Origin: Planctomycetota bacterium
Lineage (GTDB): Bacteria; Planctomycetota; Planctomycetia; Pirellulales; Pirellulaceae
DNA: 8,168 nucleotides
Assembly (NCBI GenBank): GCA_026692885.1
Contig: JAPLNJ010000456.1
Span: forward strand, 1-8,168
Direction: 5' to 3'
Part shown: piece by piece, positions 6,251-8,168 of the stretch
How the letters are laid out: every line of letters begins with the position of its first letter
Position numbering within the stretch: the stretch's first letter is position 1
Notes under the pieces: model-generated
What the model was told of the DNA's origin: nothing
The model's database searches: none
Seen by the model: only the letters and a program-made list of their open reading frames with translations
Position numbers and translations under genes: made by a program

Positions 6251-6274
6251 GGGAGGGCGAGGCTCCCGCCGAGC
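6251..6274. repeat. Short dispersed-type repeat with small hairpin
   Basis: GGGAG (6251-6255) pairs with CTCCC (6263-6267) around GGCGAGG; the segment runs on as GCCGAGC. From memory, sequences of the form GGAGGGCGAGGCTCC...GCCGAGC recur many times in planctomycete genomes. Only one copy is in this window, so repeat status here rests on recall. Confidence 0.45.
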
Positions 6275-6301
6275 TGTTGATTCCATCGCCGACGGTACGA
6301 G

Positions 6302-6360
6302 GTGGTGGGTAGGCTGTGCCCACCACAAACGGCCGTGTTGATGGGCATAGCTCACCCTAC
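6302..6360. repeat. Paired hairpin repeat (GGGTGGGC...GCCCACC type)
   Basis: GTGGTGGG (6302-6309) and CCCACCAC (6319-6326) form an 8-bp perfect stem with a 9-nt loop. A second, diverged copy in inverted orientation occupies 6340-6357: it matches the reverse complement of 6307-6324 at 14 of 18 positions. This looks like a REP-type pair in head-to-head arrangement. Confidence 0.65.
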
Positions 6361-6410
6361 GTCAAATCGACAGCGCGCGGTTTCAAAAGGAACTTCGCCT
6401 TCCCGTCAAT

Positions 6411-7607
6411 TCAGGTCGCTCGGTCCGCCAAGGCGGCCAGCATGTACTCAGCGGCGAAGCTCGACGCGCCTGCGGTCGCGTACTGGTCCTTCAGTTCTGT
6501 CAATTGCCTCACGCGCCGGGCAAAGTGCTCTTCGTCTCGACACCAGGTCACGACGTGCGCCGCGATCTCAGCCGAACGGTCCTGAAACGTCAGATACTCC
6601 GGAAACGGCACGTCGGGAGCACGCGCCTGCTGCGGGTCGTACTTCTCGCCGGACGACAGGAACGGCTTCGCGCTGGCCAACAGGTTGACCAGCGTGATGA
6701 ACCGGATGGTCATGAACAGGTTGCGCGCGATCCAGTAGGAAACACGCCCGACGGAGTACAGAATCACGCTGGGCTTCGTGTGATACAGCAGTTCCAGCGA
6801 GACGGATCCCGAACAGGCCACGCAACAGCGGCTCAGATGGATCAGTTCCGGCGTCCGGCCGACGCAGACTTCGATTGGAAACCCACAGGTCTGCACCAAG
6901 TCCCGCGCCAGCACCGCTTGCGGCTCATTGAAACTGGCAATCGCGAACCGCGCCTCCGGCACTTGTTGGTGCACGAGCGTGACGGCCTTGAGGAACCACC
7001 GCAAGTTATGCGTCACCTCTTGGGTCCGCGAGCCTGGCAGAATGGTCACCAGCGGTCCGGGCTGAACTTCGTGCTCAGCCACAAACACCTGATCCAGCTG
7101 TTCGCCGCGCAGTTGATCGAAATAGGGATGGCCGACATACGTGGCGTGGCAGCCGCGGTCACGGAACCAGTTGGCTTCAAAGGGGAGCTTGCAGAGCACG
7201 TGATCCACCAGACGTCGCAGTTTGTGGATCCGCCAGCCGGCCCACGCCCACATTTGGGGAACGCCGTAGTAAAAGACCGGGATTCCATGCGTCTTGGCCG
7301 CCCGCGCGATCCACCAGTTGAAACCTGGATAGTCGATCAGCACGACGGCGTCCGGGCGCGACTCGGCAAAGTAGCGTTTGGCGCGCACATACAGATCCCA
7401 GAAGCGGTGCATGTTCAGCAACGCGAGCAGGACCCACATCACCGCCAGCTTGGTCAGATCCTCGTGCAGTTCGCAACCCGCCGCGGCCATCCGCGGTCCG
7501 CCGTAACCCACAAACTCCAACTGCGGATTGTGGCGGCGGAGTTCCCGGATCAAGTTGGCTCCGTGCAGGTCGCCACTCGGCTCACCGACGGAAAAGAAGA
7601 TCTTCAT
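6411..7607 (-). CDS. lpxB: Lipid-A-disaccharide synthase
   Basis: LpxB joins UDP-2,3-diacylglucosamine to 2,3-diacylglucosamine 1-phosphate (lipid X) to form the lipid A disaccharide, at the cytosolic face of the inner membrane. The 398-residue protein shows the family order: MKIFFSVGEPSGDLHGANLI (1-20), GYGGPRM (34-40), VLIDYPGFNWWIAR (89-102), YYGVPQMWAWAGWR (113-126), LCKLPFEANWF (138-148), YVGHPYFD (157-164), ILPGSRTQEV (189-198) and CSGSVSLE (265-272). A longer frame begins at 7673, but the ATG at 7607 starts precisely at the conserved N-terminus and has AAGGA 10 nt upstream. Between NLLA (308-311) and PEYL (336-339) it seems about 20 residues longer than the E. coli enzyme as I remember it. 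No other lipid A gene is adjacent, so it is probably a single-gene unit. Confidence 0.95.
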   Translation of the reverse strand: MKIFFSVGEPSGDLHGANLIRELRRHNPQLEFVGYGGPRMAAAGCELHEDLTKLAVMWVLLALLNMHRFWDLYVRAKRYFAESRPDAVVLIDYPGFNWWIARAAKTHGIPVFYYGVPQMWAWAGWRIHKLRRLVDHVLCKLPFEANWFRDRGCHATYVGHPYFDQLRGEQLDQVFVAEHEVQPGPLVTILPGSRTQEVTHNLRWFLKAVTLVHQQVPEARFAIASFNEPQAVLARDLVQTCGFPIEVCVGRTPELIHLSRCCVACSGSVSLELLYHTKPSVILYSVGRVSYWIARNLFMTIRFITLVNLLASAKPFLSSGEKYDPQQARAPDVPFPEYLTFQDRSAEIAAHVVTWCRDEEHFARRVRQLTELKDQYATAGASSFAAEYMLAALADRAT

Positions 7608-7617
7608 GACGAGGGCA

Positions 7618-7622
7618 TCCTT
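7618..7622 (-). promoter_or_regulatory. Ribosome binding site deciding the lpxB start
   Basis: AAGGA on the minus strand is 10 nt before the ATG at 7607. It lies inside the upstream extension of the open frame and supports 7607 over 7628 or 7673. Confidence 0.6.
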
Positions 7623-7788
7623 GCGCATTAACTCCGAGCACCTTCCGAAGTATCGCAAATTGCCTAAGGTCACGATAGGTCAGTTACCAGTCCGGCGCGG
7701 GCCTGTACCCGTGCGTACCTGAGACCGATGTTGGGGAGTAGTCGACTGTTTGCCGTTTAGGATCTCAGGCCGTACACCAGGCCGTGGT

Positions 7789-8168
7789 TCAACCCTCCCG
7801 CTGCCCCAAGTACCGCCGGAGGACCTGGCGCAGTCCAGACGAGGTGATCGGTTTGGACAGGTAGTCGTCACAACCGGCGGCCAGGCAGCGTTCCCGGTCG
7901 CCCGCCATGGCGTGCGCGGTCAGGGCGACAATCGGTCCTGCCCAACCCTGCGTCCGCAGCCAACGCGTGGCCGCCAAGCCATCCAGCTCTGGCAACTGGA
8001 GATCCATGAGGATCATGGCGTAGGGCTGGCCTTCCGACCGGGACCGTTCCACCATTTGACAAGCCAACTGCCCGTCACCCGCTACTTCGACCTCCAACTT
8101 CAGCTTGCGCAGCAGATGCCCAATCACCCGTTGCAGACTGGGTTCATCCTCCACCAACAGGACTCGGC
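7789..8168 (-). CDS. Response regulator receiver domain, C-terminal part of a hybrid histidine kinase or regulator (runs off the right edge)
   Basis: The frame is open to the window edge; 126 residues are visible, beginning RVLLVEDEP, the start of a REC domain. The acidic pair is Glu6-Asp7, the phosphoacceptor is Asp55 in MDLQLPELDG, the switch Thr83 is in VALTAHA, and the conserved Lys105 is in YLSKPI. The sequence GDRERCLAAGCDDYLSKPI is typical of receivers at the C-terminus of hybrid sensor kinases, and the protein ends 20 residues after the Lys with no output domain. A TTG at 8157 is not a credible start, since conserved REC residues precede it. The likely role is phosphotransfer in a two-component pathway; the sensor part lies outside the window. 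A stand-alone receiver cannot be excluded. Confidence 0.92.
   Translation of the reverse strand, partial: RVLLVEDEPSLQRVIGHLLRKLKLEVEVAGDGQLACQMVERSRSEGQPYAMILMDLQLPELDGLAATRWLRTQGWAGPIVALTAHAMAGDRERCLAAGCDDYLSKPITSSGLRQVLRRYLGQREG

Larger units (their letters stand above)
6025..6410. other. Repeat-rich intergenic region between lpxB and the basic-protein gene
   Basis: I see no supportable gene in this stretch. It contains three distinct hairpin-forming segments (6100-6168, 6251-6274 and 6302-6360, listed separately) and a short AT-rich patch near 6218-6235. Open frames across it show no family resemblance and consist largely of repeat translation. The promoter for the basic-protein gene should lie here, but I could not identify clear -35/-10 boxes. 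Confidence 0.55.

Noticed and set aside
6095..6355. 86-codon minus-strand frame in the spacer
   Set aside because: It is built mainly from translated hairpin repeats, with no RBS and no recognisable domain.
6385..6405. Possible terminator just after lpxB (GAAGG/CCTTTT)
   Set aside because: The stem is about 5 bp including a wobble pair and the U-run is short; too weak to call.
6504..7631. 375-codon plus-strand open frame
   Set aside because: It is wholly antisense to lpxB, whose family motifs are unambiguous; high GC makes such shadows common.
7655..7665. GATACT as a -10 box for lpxB
   Set aside because: It matches the consensus at four of six positions and no -35 lies at 16-18 nt spacing.
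7718..7769. Inverted repeat CCTGAGA/TCTCAGG between the receiver gene and lpxB
   Set aside because: The arms are only 7 bp with a 38-nt loop and no U-run, so neither a terminator nor an operator can be supported.

Overview
The window looks like chromosomal DNA of a planctomycete (Planctomycetia, Pirellula-like). The base composition is GC-rich. One protein matches the planctomycete-specific TIGR03009 family, and it sits with a DUF4058 protein and a planctomycete-style secreted PQQ-propeller protein. lpxB implies a Gram-negative, lipid A-type envelope. Several intergenic repeats are of kinds I associate with planctomycete genomes. The assignment rests on family recognition by eye, not on a search.

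Layout. (1) Positions 2-2308, plus strand: the C-terminal three quarters of an iron-containing alcohol dehydrogenase, then 3 nt later a secreted PQQ-type beta-propeller protein; probably one operon. (2) Positions 2285-4145, minus strand: a DUF4058 gene followed after 16 nt by a lipoprotein-type ABC substrate-binding protein of the Fe3+/thiamine-like class. Its 3' end overlaps the propeller gene tail-to-tail by 24 bp. (3) Positions 4146-4610: an intergenic stretch dominated by a 167-bp near-palindromic element (4427-4593) with nested inverted repeats, bordered by a 17-nt direct repeat. The right border copy contains the stop codon of the next gene. (4) Positions 4607-5617, minus strand: a secreted TIGR03009 protein with a Pro/Ala/Gly linker and an extended -10 promoter candidate. 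(5) Positions 5783-6024, minus strand: a 50-codon gene for a histone H1-tail-like Lys/Ala protein, with a strong Shine-Dalgarno sequence and its own intrinsic terminator. (6) Positions 6025-6410: no convincing gene, but three different hairpin-forming repeat segments. (7) Positions 6411-7607, minus strand: lpxB. (8) Positions 7789-8168, minus strand: the C-terminal receiver domain of a response regulator or hybrid histidine kinase that runs off the right edge.

The genes do not form one pathway. The window reads as ordinary planctomycete chromosome with short, independent transcription units separated by repeat-rich spacers. The items most worth a second look are the cloverleaf-like palindromic element at 4427-4593, the tiny basic protein with a Cys-x4-Cys head, and the nuclease-like motif spacing in the DUF4058 protein. 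I did not find a convincing new multi-gene defence or metabolic system.
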